From: Micavibrio sp. UBA2137
GTDB taxonomy: Bacteria; Pseudomonadota; Alphaproteobacteria; Micavibrionales; Micavibrionaceae
Length of the DNA stretch: 64,000 nucleotides
Reading direction: 5' to 3'
Assembly: GCA_002328415.1 (NCBI GenBank)
Contig: DCXL01000003.1
Coordinates: 110,860 to 174,859 of the forward strand
Every line of letters starts with the position of its first letter. Position 1 is the first letter of the stretch. Below the pieces are notes generated by a model that saw only the letters and a list, made by a program, of their open reading frames with translations, searched no databases and was not told the DNA's origin. Made by a program: the position numbers and the translations under genes. This document shows positions 8,739 through 16,852 of the stretch, one piece after another.

Positions 8739-10052
8739 ATGGCTATTATTACAGGTACAGAACAAGACGACACACTCACAGCTTCTCCGCCACTGGGACA
8801 AAGTTACATGGACGAAGAAAATACGTTTCACGGATTAGGCGGACGAAATGTCATTTATGGGGGGAATTTAAAAGACACAATCTATATAGGCACCAATTCC
8901 GATCAGACAGAAATGAATTACGTGGATTCAGGCGCTGGTGATGACCTTATCATTGGTGGTGATGGTGAATCCCCGCAAATGATTGTTCACGATGAAATTC
9001 ACGCGGGCACAGGAAATGACCTTGTGTGGGCATGGGCTGGTGATGATTTAATTTACGGCGATGATGGTAACGACGAAATCCATGCAGGAGAAGGTGCAGA
9101 TACACTTTACGGCGGAAACGATAATAACTCACTTTATGGCGATGAAGGCAACGATACGATTCACGGCGATGCTGGCGACGATGTTTTACGTGGCGGCACA
9201 GGTGTTGACACCCTTTATGGTGGTGACGGCGATGACTATCTTTTCGCAGATTATGATGCGGCAAGTTCCGAGGCGGAAACCACAGGGGCTTTAATGTATG
9301 GTGGCGCAGGCGCCGACCGTATTTACGCAACATCTGGCGATGACACACTTGATGGTGGCGACGGAAACGACGTTATCTATGGCTATGGTGGTCAAGACAC
9401 TATAAATGGAGGGGGCGGTCAGGACTTTCTTTATGGTCATGATGGTAATGACATTATCAATGGTGGTGCCGATAAAGACCGTATATATGGCGGTGATGGC
9501 GCTGATAGCCTGAATGGTAGTGGTGGGCATGACTATATTTACGGCGACACTGGTAATGATGTGCTCACTGGCGAGGATGGTTATGATAGCTTGTATGGAG
9601 AAGGCGGAGACGACACGCTCTATGGCGGTCTTCATAACGATAACCTTTATGGCGGCAGTGGAAATGACGAGCTTCATGGGGGAACCCAGCACGACAACCT
9701 ATATGGTGGCGACGGGAATGACATCCTCAATGGCGGTGACGGTATTGACGATCTGTATGGAGGCGCTGGAAGTGATGTCTTTGTGCTGGATTCAGCAGAT
9801 GGGTATTCTGACAATATTCATGACTTTAATCTAGGTGAAAATGATGTTCTGGACATGGGGGAGTTACTTGACAATATGATGTCTAATATTGGCGATTACC
9901 TTCAATTCGATGATAGCAACGGTACAGATACTGTTATCTCTGTAGATCGTGATGGATCTGGCACAGCTAATGGCTGGGAGCAGGTTGCTACCTTGCATGA
10001 TGTAACGGCACTGGACATGCAGGCCATGTATACAAATGGTAACATTATCTAG
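8739..10052 (+). CDS. RTX-repeat protein, probable type I secretion substrate (copy A)
   Basis: A 437-residue, strongly acidic protein made almost entirely of RTX nonapeptides (GGxGxDxLx pattern) from about residue 25 to 350, which fold as a calcium-binding beta roll outside the cell. It has no signal peptide. The C-terminal about 90 residues (from YGGAGSDVFVLDS, ending ALDMQAMYTNGNII) resemble the C-terminal target domain of type I-secreted repeat proteins. There is no enzymatic domain, so a surface or matrix role is more likely than a toxin role. Both ends are homologous to the next gene, indicating a tandem duplication. Its position between flagellin genes is unusual. No ABC exporter gene is in the window. 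Confidence 0.85.
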   Translation: MAIITGTEQDDTLTASPPLGQSYMDEENTFHGLGGRNVIYGGNLKDTIYIGTNSDQTEMNYVDSGAGDDLIIGGDGESPQMIVHDEIHAGTGNDLVWAWAGDDLIYGDDGNDEIHAGEGADTLYGGNDNNSLYGDEGNDTIHGDAGDDVLRGGTGVDTLYGGDGDDYLFADYDAASSEAETTGALMYGGAGADRIYATSGDDTLDGGDGNDVIYGYGGQDTINGGGGQDFLYGHDGNDIINGGADKDRIYGGDGADSLNGSGGHDYIYGDTGNDVLTGEDGYDSLYGEGGDDTLYGGLHNDNLYGGSGNDELHGGTQHDNLYGGDGNDILNGGDGIDDLYGGAGSDVFVLDSADGYSDNIHDFNLGENDVLDMGELLDNMMSNIGDYLQFDDSNGTDTVISVDRDGSGTANGWEQVATLHDVTALDMQAMYTNGNII

Positions 10053-10076
10053 GCTTTAACGATTATTTCCCAACGA

Positions 10077-10106
10077 AAACCCCGCCACGTGCGGGGTTTT
10101 TATTTT
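10077..10106 (+). terminator. intrinsic terminator after RTX gene A
   Basis: ACCCCGC with GCGGGGT around a short loop, followed by a T-rich run, 25 bases after the stop codon. Confidence 0.85.
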
Positions 10107-10185
10107 TATAAGTTTACCCCTTTACAGCCTATGTTTTTTCCAGTTAAGGTGATCGGAAACTAATCTCTATAAAGGACATATCATC

Positions 10186-11454
10186 ATGGCAAATATTTAC
10201 GGCACTTCTGGCGACGACCTTCTGGACGCAATAGCCCTCGGCTTCGAAGACGAAGAAAACACAATTTATGGATATGATGGCAATGATGAGATCTATGGAG
10301 GTAATTATGACGACTTAATTTACACTGGCACTAATAGAAGCTTAGTGGATATTTTTGATGTTAAAGAGTTTGTTTACGCAGGTGCGGGTGACGACACGAT
10401 TTTCATTCAGGGTACCGCAGGAACCACCAATGTTTACGGTGAAGCAGGAAACGACACAATACATGGTTCAATTAATGTTGATGGAATATATGGGGGGAGT
10501 GGTGTCGATGTAATCTACGGTAAAGGCGGAATTGATTACATTGAAGGCGGTGATGGCAATGATTACCTGTATGGTGATTTCAATGGTGCAACAACATCTG
10601 AAGATGGAAGAGACACTATATTAGGTAATAAGGGCAATGATCGAATTTACGGAGGTGGCGGAGACGATAGTCTTTTTGGGGGGCAAGGTACTGATACTAT
10701 TTATGGCGGTGATGGAGATGATTATATTAGAGGTCATAGCGATTATAGCTCAGACAATCCAGATGATGATACGCGAGATTATCTTTATGGTGAAGCTGGA
10801 AACGATACAATTCATGGAGATAGAGGAAACGATAGAATATATGGTGGCGAAGGCGATGACACAATTTTTGCTGGACGTGGTGTAGATTATGTTTGGGCAG
10901 GTGAAGGAAACGATTTTGTTCACGGTGGAGCGTCAGGAGATGGGGCTGATGTGATAAGGGGTGAAGCTGGTGATGATATTATTAATGGCATGGAGGGTGA
11001 CGATTTTCTTCATGGTGATACAGATTTGACCGTCTCAGACCCAAATTATGAATGGGGTAATGATTCAATTCAAGGTGGAGATGGAAATGATAAAATTTAT
11101 GGTCAAAAAGGAGATGATGTTCTTTATGGTCAGGCAGGATACGATAGTCTATGGGGGGGCGAAGGTGCAGATCTTTTTGCATTCAGAAATGAAAATGATG
11201 GAACATTTGACTACATCAAAGATTTTTCTGTAGCCGAAGGGGATATTCTATTTTACGAAGACTCTTATGTTGATCGCTATTATGCAAGCTTCGATCCTAA
11301 TAATGTTATTAGGTTTAGTGATAACGGAACCGATTCAATTCTTGAATATAAAGAAAGCACTTCTAGTACAACTTGGATGCAAGGATTTAAAATAGAGAAT
11401 GTCACAGGTTTGGATGTTGATACGATGTTTGCTAATGGTACATTAGTTTTATAA
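10186..11454 (+). CDS. RTX-repeat protein, probable type I secretion substrate (copy B)
   Basis: A 422-residue paralogue of the preceding gene. The N-terminus (ANIYGTSGDDLLDA, then EDEENTIYGYDGNDEIYGGN) aligns with copy A, RTX nonapeptides fill about residues 25-330, and the C-terminus (KIENVTGLDVDTMFANGTLVL) matches copy A's secretion-type end. It differs from copy A mainly by insertions between repeats (for example HSDYSSDNPDDDTRDY) and by a clearly more AT-rich, A-rich codon choice, so the two copies are not recent duplicates or have evolved under different pressures. It has its own ribosome site (AAAGGACAT) and terminator, so it is probably a separate transcript. Confidence 0.85.
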   Translation: MANIYGTSGDDLLDAIALGFEDEENTIYGYDGNDEIYGGNYDDLIYTGTNRSLVDIFDVKEFVYAGAGDDTIFIQGTAGTTNVYGEAGNDTIHGSINVDGIYGGSGVDVIYGKGGIDYIEGGDGNDYLYGDFNGATTSEDGRDTILGNKGNDRIYGGGGDDSLFGGQGTDTIYGGDGDDYIRGHSDYSSDNPDDDTRDYLYGEAGNDTIHGDRGNDRIYGGEGDDTIFAGRGVDYVWAGEGNDFVHGGASGDGADVIRGEAGDDIINGMEGDDFLHGDTDLTVSDPNYEWGNDSIQGGDGNDKIYGQKGDDVLYGQAGYDSLWGGEGADLFAFRNENDGTFDYIKDFSVAEGDILFYEDSYVDRYYASFDPNNVIRFSDNGTDSILEYKESTSSTTWMQGFKIENVTGLDVDTMFANGTLVL

Positions 11455-11468
11455 GCAACAATATAATT

Positions 11469-11497
11469 AAAAAACCCCGCGGTTTGCGGGGTTTTTT
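11469..11497 (+). terminator. intrinsic terminator after RTX gene B
   Basis: AAAAACCCCGC and GCGGGGTTTTTT form a strong hairpin with a T-run, 15 bases after the stop codon; the A/T flanks would also let it act on the other strand. Confidence 0.88.
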
Positions 11498-11524
11498 AAT
11501 GTCTTAAGAAATTTCAGGATTCTG

Positions 11525-11557
11525 TTAACTCGTTTTTAATACATTCCATCGTATTCT
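11525..11557 (+). promoter_or_regulatory. CtrA-type promoter of flagellin 2
   Basis: TTAA (11525-11528), seven bases, TTAA (11536-11539), twelve bases, then TATTCT (11552-11557). The segment TATTCTGAGAAGGTAG is nearly repeated at the flagellin 3 promoter. It predicts an mRNA leader of about 150 bases. Confidence 0.68.
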
Positions 11558-11715
11558 GAGAAGGTAGGTGGGATTGGGTCAACAAAACGGACAAAAGTCC
11601 AAACAATTTTCTCCTACATCATTAGTAACGATTTTTGCATGGCGTGGTGTCATGTGGAATTCAACGATCTCTAGAATTAAGAGGTCGCATTAACGCTCTA
11701 GGAAGGAGAAACGCA

Positions 11716-12555
11716 ATGCCAGTTATTGCAACAAACACTTCAGCCAACTCGGCTCTTATTTATCTCAACAGAAACTCAGAAGATCAACAGTCATCTTTGG
11801 CGAAAATCTCAAGTGGTTCACGTATTGTACGTGCCTCTGACGATGCTGCCGGTTTGGCCGTATCTGCACGTCTACAAGCTGATATTTCAACGCTTGAGCA
11901 AGCCAGTCGTAACGCGACACAGGGTCGTGCGGTGCTTCAAACAGCTGATGGTGCCTTGGCACGTATTGGTGATATTCTGCAACGTTTGAAGTCACTGACA
12001 GCGCAAGCAGCTTCTGGTTCTGTGGATGCAACATCACGTGGCTTTATCCAGCAGGAGATTGATCAGCTGGCGACTGAGATTGATGATATTGCAACACAAA
12101 CTGAATTTAATGGCGCCTCTTTGATTGATGCATCTTATGATGAACTCTTTCTTGTTGGTGTTGATTCAGCAGATACAATTTCAATTGACTTTACAGCAGC
12201 AGGCGACAACGTGGATGCAACAGCAGCAACATTAAGTGTTGAATCTGCTGACCTCGATGTTGTCACAAGTGATGCTTCGAGAGCAACAGCGATTGACAAT
12301 GTGAGCGCAGCGATTGACACAGTTTCAGGTTATCGTGCGACAGTGGGTGCGGCGATTTCACGTTTTGAATATCGTGGCGAATACATTGAAAGTGCGATTG
12401 AAAACCTGAGTGCTGCTAATTCATCTATCAAGGATGTTGATATTGCAGCAGAGCAAACAAAGTTGGTTGCTTCACAGGTTCTTACAGAAGCATCGATTGC
12501 AGCGTTGGCACAGGCCAACCAGTCAAAGGCCTCTCTCTTGGCACTACTTCGTTAA
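11716..12555 (+). CDS. flagellin (copy 2)
   Basis: Filament subunit of 279 residues starting MPVIATNTSANSALIYLNRN and ending ANQSKASLLALLR. All conserved flagellin segments are present: ISSGSRIVRASDDAAGLAVS, QTEFNGASLIDASYDELFLV and the C-terminal helix. The frame is open from 11635, but ATG 11716 was chosen because it has the ribosome site AAGGAG and starts exactly like the other copies. The sequence TAGGAAGGAGAAACGCAATG is shared with copy 3 and is part of a conserved leader. It is more similar to copy 3 than to copy 1. Confidence 0.95.
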   Translation: MPVIATNTSANSALIYLNRNSEDQQSSLAKISSGSRIVRASDDAAGLAVSARLQADISTLEQASRNATQGRAVLQTADGALARIGDILQRLKSLTAQAASGSVDATSRGFIQQEIDQLATEIDDIATQTEFNGASLIDASYDELFLVGVDSADTISIDFTAAGDNVDATAATLSVESADLDVVTSDASRATAIDNVSAAIDTVSGYRATVGAAISRFEYRGEYIESAIENLSAANSSIKDVDIAAEQTKLVASQVLTEASIAALAQANQSKASLLALLR

Positions 12556-12590
12556 TCCAAACGAATAAATAAAAAAATATTTTAGTTAAG

Positions 12591-12614
12591 AAAAGCGCGG
12601 TTTACTGCGCTTTT
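12591..12614 (+). terminator. intrinsic terminator after flagellin 2
   Basis: AAAAGCGC and GCGCTTTT pair around an eight-base loop, 36 bases after the stop codon, with a short T-rich end. Confidence 0.75.
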
Positions 12615-12646
12615 CCTGCTTGTCTTCACAAATATTTTCTTTTGCG

Positions 12647-12679
12647 TTAAACTTCTGTTAAGTTTTTTTCAGATATTCT
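12647..12679 (+). promoter_or_regulatory. CtrA-type promoter of flagellin 3
   Basis: TTAA (12647-12650), seven bases, TTAA (12658-12661), twelve bases, TATTCT (12674-12679), with the flank TATTCTGAGAATGTAG also found at flagellin 2. Confidence 0.68.
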
Positions 12680-12817
12680 GAGAATGTAGCGAAAAGGGGA
12701 TTCACATGAATCAAACTTTCGTGTAACATAGAAGTTGGTAGATCCGAGGAATGGTGAGCCGCTTCCGGTCTTGTAAGGATTACGAGGTCGCATAACAACT
12801 CTAGGAAGGAGAACGCA

Positions 12818-13684
12818 ATGCCAGTTATTGCAACAAACACATCGGCGAATACCGCCCTTATTTATCTTAATCGAAATTCAGCAGAACAACAGTCATCACT
12901 GTCCAAAATCTCAAGTGGAACGCGAATTGTGCGTGCTTCTGATGATGCGGCCGGTCTAGCGGTGTCTAGCCGTATTCAAGCCGATATTACAACACTTGAG
13001 CAGGCCAGTCGAAATGCAACACAGGCCGCAGCCGTGCTTCAAACAGCAGATGGTGCCTTGGCACGTGTGGGTGATATTTTGCAACGTATGAAATCACTCG
13101 CGGCGCAAGCCGTGTCTGGTTCTGTCGATGCTGCCTCACGTGGTTTTATTGACCAAGAGTATCAATTATTGCTAACTGAAATTAACGATATTGCGTTACA
13201 AACCGAATTTAATGGAACGGCGCTTATTGATGGTAGTTATAATGATAGTTTCCTTGTTGGTGTAGACTCGGCTGATGTAATTGCAGTAGACCTATCAGCA
13301 ACAGGTGCCAACGTTAACGTCCAGACTACCGGTGGTATTTTGACGTTTGGTGCTACTGATTTATCAGCTACAAGTGTTGCAACGGTTGACCCTATTACAC
13401 CATCAGGTGCAAACTTGGCGCTTGACGTAATTGATGCCTCGATTGATGCAGTGTCAGGTGCACGTGCCACAATAGGTGCGCAGGTGTCACGTTTTGAATA
13501 CCGTGCAGAATATATTGAAAGTGCGGTTGAAAACCTGACAGCGGCCAATTCATCCATCCGTGATGTTGATATTGCGGCTGAACAGACAAAGTTGGTGGCC
13601 TCACAGGTCCTGACAGAAGCCTCGATTGCGGCTCTTGCGCAGGCGAACCAGTCGAAATCATCTTTGTTGGCGCTTCTAAGGTAG
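12818..13684 (+). CDS. flagellin (copy 3)
   Basis: Filament subunit of 288 residues with complete D0/D1 ends (starts MPVIATNTSANTALIYLNRN, ends ANQSKSSLLALLR). The exposed central stretch (about 150-205) is slightly longer than in copy 2, which is the main difference between the two. The leader carries GAGGTCGCAT and CTCTAGGAAGGAGAACGCA as in copy 2. Three copies with separate promoters and terminators suggest a multi-flagellin filament, in which subunits occupy different zones, as known for Caulobacter; that role is inferred. Confidence 0.95.
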   Translation: MPVIATNTSANTALIYLNRNSAEQQSSLSKISSGTRIVRASDDAAGLAVSSRIQADITTLEQASRNATQAAAVLQTADGALARVGDILQRMKSLAAQAVSGSVDAASRGFIDQEYQLLLTEINDIALQTEFNGTALIDGSYNDSFLVGVDSADVIAVDLSATGANVNVQTTGGILTFGATDLSATSVATVDPITPSGANLALDVIDASIDAVSGARATIGAQVSRFEYRAEYIESAVENLTAANSSIRDVDIAAEQTKLVASQVLTEASIAALAQANQSKSSLLALLR

Positions 13685-13782
13685 GGTAGGTTAAGGGTCA
13701 TTTACAGACTCAACCTACGGACTTACCTAAGTTGGATCGTTCCTAAAAGATGGACAGATTCATTTGCTAGCCAACATGAGAC

Positions 13783-13832
13783 GGTTAAATGACAGAATCT
13801 TAACCGACTTTAGGAAGGTTAAATGACAGAAT
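13783..13832 (+). repeat. 16-base direct repeat upstream of fliD
   Basis: GGTTAAATGACAGAAT occurs at 13783-13798 and again at 13817-13832, so the copies start 34 bases apart. The second copy abuts the flagellin 3 terminator. It may be a leftover duplication or a paired binding site. Confidence 0.7.
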
Positions 13833-13862
13833 AAAGGGCACGGGCTTCCGCGCCCTTTTTTC
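13833..13862 (+). terminator. intrinsic terminator after flagellin 3
   Basis: AAAGGGC and GCCCTTT pair around a loop, followed by a T-run ending at 13861. Confidence 0.8.
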
Positions 13863-13917
13863 GTGCGCCCAAAATGTGATTTTATCCCGTGTAATAACAC
13901 TGTAGAATAGTCAAAAC

Positions 13918-13950
13918 TTAAGATGTTCTTAAGGTTTCGCGTGATATCCT
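13918..13950 (+). promoter_or_regulatory. CtrA-type promoter of fliD-fliS
   Basis: TTAA (13918-13921), seven bases, TTAA (13929-13932), twelve bases, TATCCT (13945-13950). Same geometry as the flagellin promoters but with a short leader of about 22 bases and none of the shared flagellin leader. Confidence 0.65.
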
Positions 13951-13978
13951 TAAAGGGATAACAAGGAGAGTTATTGGT

Positions 13979-15673
13979 ATGTCATCAGTAGGATTAAACG
14001 GCACAGTCGTCCAAAGCGGATCACGCATTTTCGTTTCAGGTTCATCATCGGGGATCGATACCAACGCATTGATTGATGCGGCGGTACAGCAACGTCTGCG
14101 AGAAGCAGATTTAATTGATATTCGTATTGATGAGAATTTATTGCGCTCGCAAGGCTATGACCAGTTGCAAGCCTTGGGCGGAAGTGTTCAATCCTCGCTT
14201 GATGCGTTACGTCGTTCCTATGGGTTTTCTGGTTCTGGCTCAAGTGTTTATGAACAGAAGACAGGCACGCTTTCCAGTAATACGGCAACAGACCCGACAT
14301 CTCTTCTCAATGTTTCTATTGACGAAACCGCAGCCAGTGGCACGCATACAATTGTCGTGCGTGAAAAGGCGCGTGAACATATTATTACAAGTGATCCCAT
14401 AGCTGACCCAACAGCGGCTCTTGGGCAGAACGGCTCGTTCCGTTTACGCCTTCCCGGGCAAGCACAGATTAATATTAATGTGACTGGCACAGATAATCTG
14501 AACGACATTGCTGCCAAAATTAACGCCGTTACCGCTGATACGGGTGTTGGTGCGGCCGTTGTTAAGGTGAATGAAACAAATTATAAGCTTGTCCTCACAG
14601 GACAGGAAACAGGTGTGAATATCCGCCGTGAGGGGATTAGCGGTGATAATGTTCTTCAGGCCATTGGTGTTCTTGATGGCGCAAATGCCTATAAAAACAC
14701 CGCTCAAACATCAGAAAAGGCACGTCTGACCTATAACGGGATTGATATTGCACGTGATGATAATTCCTTTGATGATTTGATTACGGGCGTTAATCTTGAT
14801 GTGCTCAATGCAGACGTAGGGACAACAATTACATTAAATATTGGACAGGATAACGCGGGCATTAAGTCGGCTATTCTCGATTTTGTAGATTCTTACAATG
14901 CGCTGCGTGACTTTGTTCTTCAAAATCAGGTTGTCAATTCTGATGGAACAGTGCCAGAGGATGTATTGCTTGCAAATGATAATCTTCTCGAACAGGTCGA
15001 CAACCAGTTACAATCACTTGTTGGCTTGAATTTTAATACAGGCGCGCAGGAGACTTTGGCCGAGATTGGTATTGAATTTGATGCCAATAACCGCCTGACA
15101 GTCGATGAATTGGTGCTTGATACAGCCATTATTGATGACCCTGATGTCGTGCGGAATATCTTCCAGACACAATATAGTGACGATAATGCGGAATTTGAGA
15201 TTTTGAGTAACACCTCAACGCAAGTTTCACTTAACTTTGCGCTAGATATCACAACGGATGGCACAAACATCACAAATGTATCGGTCGGTGGTGATAATAC
15301 GCTCTTTACCTTTAGTGGTGGAACAATCAAGGGGGCTGCTGGTACAATCTATGAAGGCATCAGCTTTGCCTATGTTGGCACAGCCAGCACAACGGTGAAT
15401 ATCGCCTTTGACCAGGGTTTTGCCGATTTGGCCTCAAACACACTTGAGGGCTTGGTCAATACAGTTGATGGTCTTATCCAGCAGGAAAAGCTGGCCATTG
15501 AGAGTACCAACGAGAATTTGCAATCACGGGCCGACCGCGTGCGTGAACGTGCCGAGGCTTACCGTTTATCTTTGATTGAACGTTATGCCCGTTTTGAGTC
15601 TCAGCTTAATCAGGCCAATGGCTTGCTTAACCAAATCCGCGCCATTTTAGGAACAAATGACGATGACAACTAA
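13979..15673 (+). CDS. fliD: flagellar filament cap protein FliD (HAP2)
   Basis: Caps the filament tip and folds exported flagellin. The 564-residue protein has the FliD N-terminal region (FVSGSSSGIDTNALIDAAVQ, residues about 18-37), a central domain with the family stretch DAGGVTAS-like NINVTGTDNLNDIAAKINA (about 165-183), and the C-terminal FliD domain ending in a coiled coil (about 500-555, rich in Arg/Glu). A clear ribosome site (AAGGAGAG) precedes the ATG. fliS overlaps its 3' end by 17 bases, the usual fliD-fliS pairing. Confidence 0.92.
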   Translation: MSSVGLNGTVVQSGSRIFVSGSSSGIDTNALIDAAVQQRLREADLIDIRIDENLLRSQGYDQLQALGGSVQSSLDALRRSYGFSGSGSSVYEQKTGTLSSNTATDPTSLLNVSIDETAASGTHTIVVREKAREHIITSDPIADPTAALGQNGSFRLRLPGQAQININVTGTDNLNDIAAKINAVTADTGVGAAVVKVNETNYKLVLTGQETGVNIRREGISGDNVLQAIGVLDGANAYKNTAQTSEKARLTYNGIDIARDDNSFDDLITGVNLDVLNADVGTTITLNIGQDNAGIKSAILDFVDSYNALRDFVLQNQVVNSDGTVPEDVLLANDNLLEQVDNQLQSLVGLNFNTGAQETLAEIGIEFDANNRLTVDELVLDTAIIDDPDVVRNIFQTQYSDDNAEFEILSNTSTQVSLNFALDITTDGTNITNVSVGGDNTLFTFSGGTIKGAAGTIYEGISFAYVGTASTTVNIAFDQGFADLASNTLEGLVNTVDGLIQQEKLAIESTNENLQSRADRVRERAEAYRLSLIERYARFESQLNQANGLLNQIRAILGTNDDDN

Positions 15674-16112
15674 TCCTTACGGCAACGCCAGTAACGCTTA
15701 TCTGCAAACCCGTGATGAGAATATGGGGCAGATGGAGATTGTGCTTGAATGCTTCAAGGGAATTATCCGTTTCATCCGTTCGGCAAAGTCTGCCTATCAG
15801 GATAATCAACTCGACACGATGTGCTATTGGATTGGGCGCGCGTCAAAGGTGATTGAGGCGTTGCATGCTAATCTGGATATGGAGCAGGGCGGTGCCGACG
15901 CTGAATTTTTGCAGGAATTTTATGTGACGCTTTTGGGTCGTTTTGGAAAAATTTTGGAGCGTCCCGATGTGGCGCATGAATTTGACCAGCTGCTGGGCTA
16001 TGTCCAGCCGGTTTACGAGCGGTGGTACAAGCTGACACATGGGGCGCTTCCAAAGGCTGTTGAGGCTGAGGAAGAGGAAATGCCACCCGTTTCATCGGAT
16101 AAAATTCATTAG
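15657..16112 (+). CDS. fliS: flagellar export chaperone FliS
   Basis: Small helical chaperone that binds the flagellin C-terminus in the cytoplasm and delivers it to the export gate. The 151-residue protein starts NPYGNASNAYLQTRDENMGQ, matching the FliS start (normally YQ..S.ETASPE), and continues with four predicted helices; size is as expected. The start overlaps fliD. ATG 15663, two codons later, is an equally good start. The C-terminal tail is acidic (EAEEEEMPPV). An intrinsic terminator follows. Confidence 0.82.
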   Translation: MTMTTNPYGNASNAYLQTRDENMGQMEIVLECFKGIIRFIRSAKSAYQDNQLDTMCYWIGRASKVIEALHANLDMEQGGADAEFLQEFYVTLLGRFGKILERPDVAHEFDQLLGYVQPVYERWYKLTHGALPKAVEAEEEEMPPVSSDKIH

Positions 16113-16142
16113 ATAATCCAATCATTTAAAAGTTTTTTACGC

Positions 16143-16168
16143 AAAGCAGGTCAGTTGGCCTGCTTTTT
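16143..16168 (+). terminator. intrinsic terminator after fliD-fliS
   Basis: AAAGCAGG and CCTGCTTT pair around TCAGTTGG and run into Ts. The 3' arm is also part of a sigma-54 promoter sequence (see next entry). Confidence 0.85.
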
Positions 16169-16172
16169 GCAT
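16156..16172 (+). promoter_or_regulatory. sigma-54 promoter before the ECF sigma gene
   Basis: TGGCCTGCTTTTTGCAT matches the -24/-12 consensus TGGCAC-N5-TTGCA with the required ten bases between GG and GC. It overlaps the fliS terminator. The start site would be near 16183, giving a leader of about 60 bases for the ECF sigma gene. Confidence 0.65.
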
Positions 16173-16242
16173 TGTTGTTTCTCATGAACATTTTGCCGTT
16201 TTTCTCCAACCGGGGCGAGGGGCATAACAAAGGAGAAACGGC

Positions 16243-16845
16243 ATGCATAAGCCCGAAGCACATAATAATAAAGAAGAGCTTTCAAACGCAGGGGAATGGG
16301 ATCACTTGGATGATGATGTGCTGATGGCACAAATGGCAAAGGATGATGAACAAGCCTTTGCACTTCTTATGAATAAATATCACAGCAAGCTAAAGGCGCT
16401 GGGGTGGCGTGTTCTCTTTAATGATCAGGCGGCCGAAGATGCGGTGCAGGAGGCGTTCTTGGCGCTCTGGCGCACACGTCATAAATGGGAAATTGGCGGG
16501 GCGGCAAAATTATCCACGTGGCTTTACCGTGTGACCATTAACCGTTGTGTTGATATCAAGCGTAAGCGCCGCGTGAAGATCGATATCGAGGATACAACCA
16601 TGTCCGTTGAGGCCAAGGGCGATGATATTCTTGAGGCTAAACACCGTCAGGTACGTCTGGACGCTTTCTTGAAAGAATTACCAGAACAGCAAGCCTTGGC
16701 TCTGCGCCTTTACTATTTGGAAGAAAACTCAATTCCTGCCATTGCCAAGTCTATGGACAATACAGAAGATGGTGTCCGCTCGCTTATAAAGCGTGGGAAA
16801 GCCAATATGCGTCAATTTGGGGATGAACTGTCGGGTTTAATCTAG
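16243..16845 (+). CDS. ECF-type RNA polymerase sigma factor
   Basis: A 200-residue sigma-70 family member with only regions 2 and 4. Region 2 (about residues 35-110) has the DQAAEDAVQEAFLALWRTRH core-binding helix and KLSTWLYRVTINRCVDIKRK for -10 recognition. Region 4 (about 140-190) has LPEQQALALRLYYLEENSIP and a helix-turn-helix ending EDGVRSLIKRGKANMRQ. It lacks region 3, so it is not FliA (sigma-28). A strong ribosome site, AAAGGAGAAACGGC, precedes the ATG. No anti-sigma gene is adjacent. The sigma-54 promoter and flagellar neighbours suggest a regulator within the flagellar hierarchy, which is inference. Confidence 0.88.
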   Translation: MHKPEAHNNKEELSNAGEWDHLDDDVLMAQMAKDDEQAFALLMNKYHSKLKALGWRVLFNDQAAEDAVQEAFLALWRTRHKWEIGGAAKLSTWLYRVTINRCVDIKRKRRVKIDIEDTTMSVEAKGDDILEAKHRQVRLDAFLKELPEQQALALRLYYLEENSIPAIAKSMDNTEDGVRSLIKRGKANMRQFGDELSGLI

Positions 16846-16852
16846 CAGTAAA

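Noticed and set aside
8800..11200. Dense short repeats that could be mistaken for a CRISPR array or satellite
   Set aside because: The repeat units are in frame, vary in sequence and encode RTX nonapeptides in two long open frames; there are no constant repeats with unique spacers.
16243..16845. Sigma factor first considered as FliA (sigma-28)
   Set aside because: It lacks region 3 and is only 200 residues with ECF-type regions 2 and 4.
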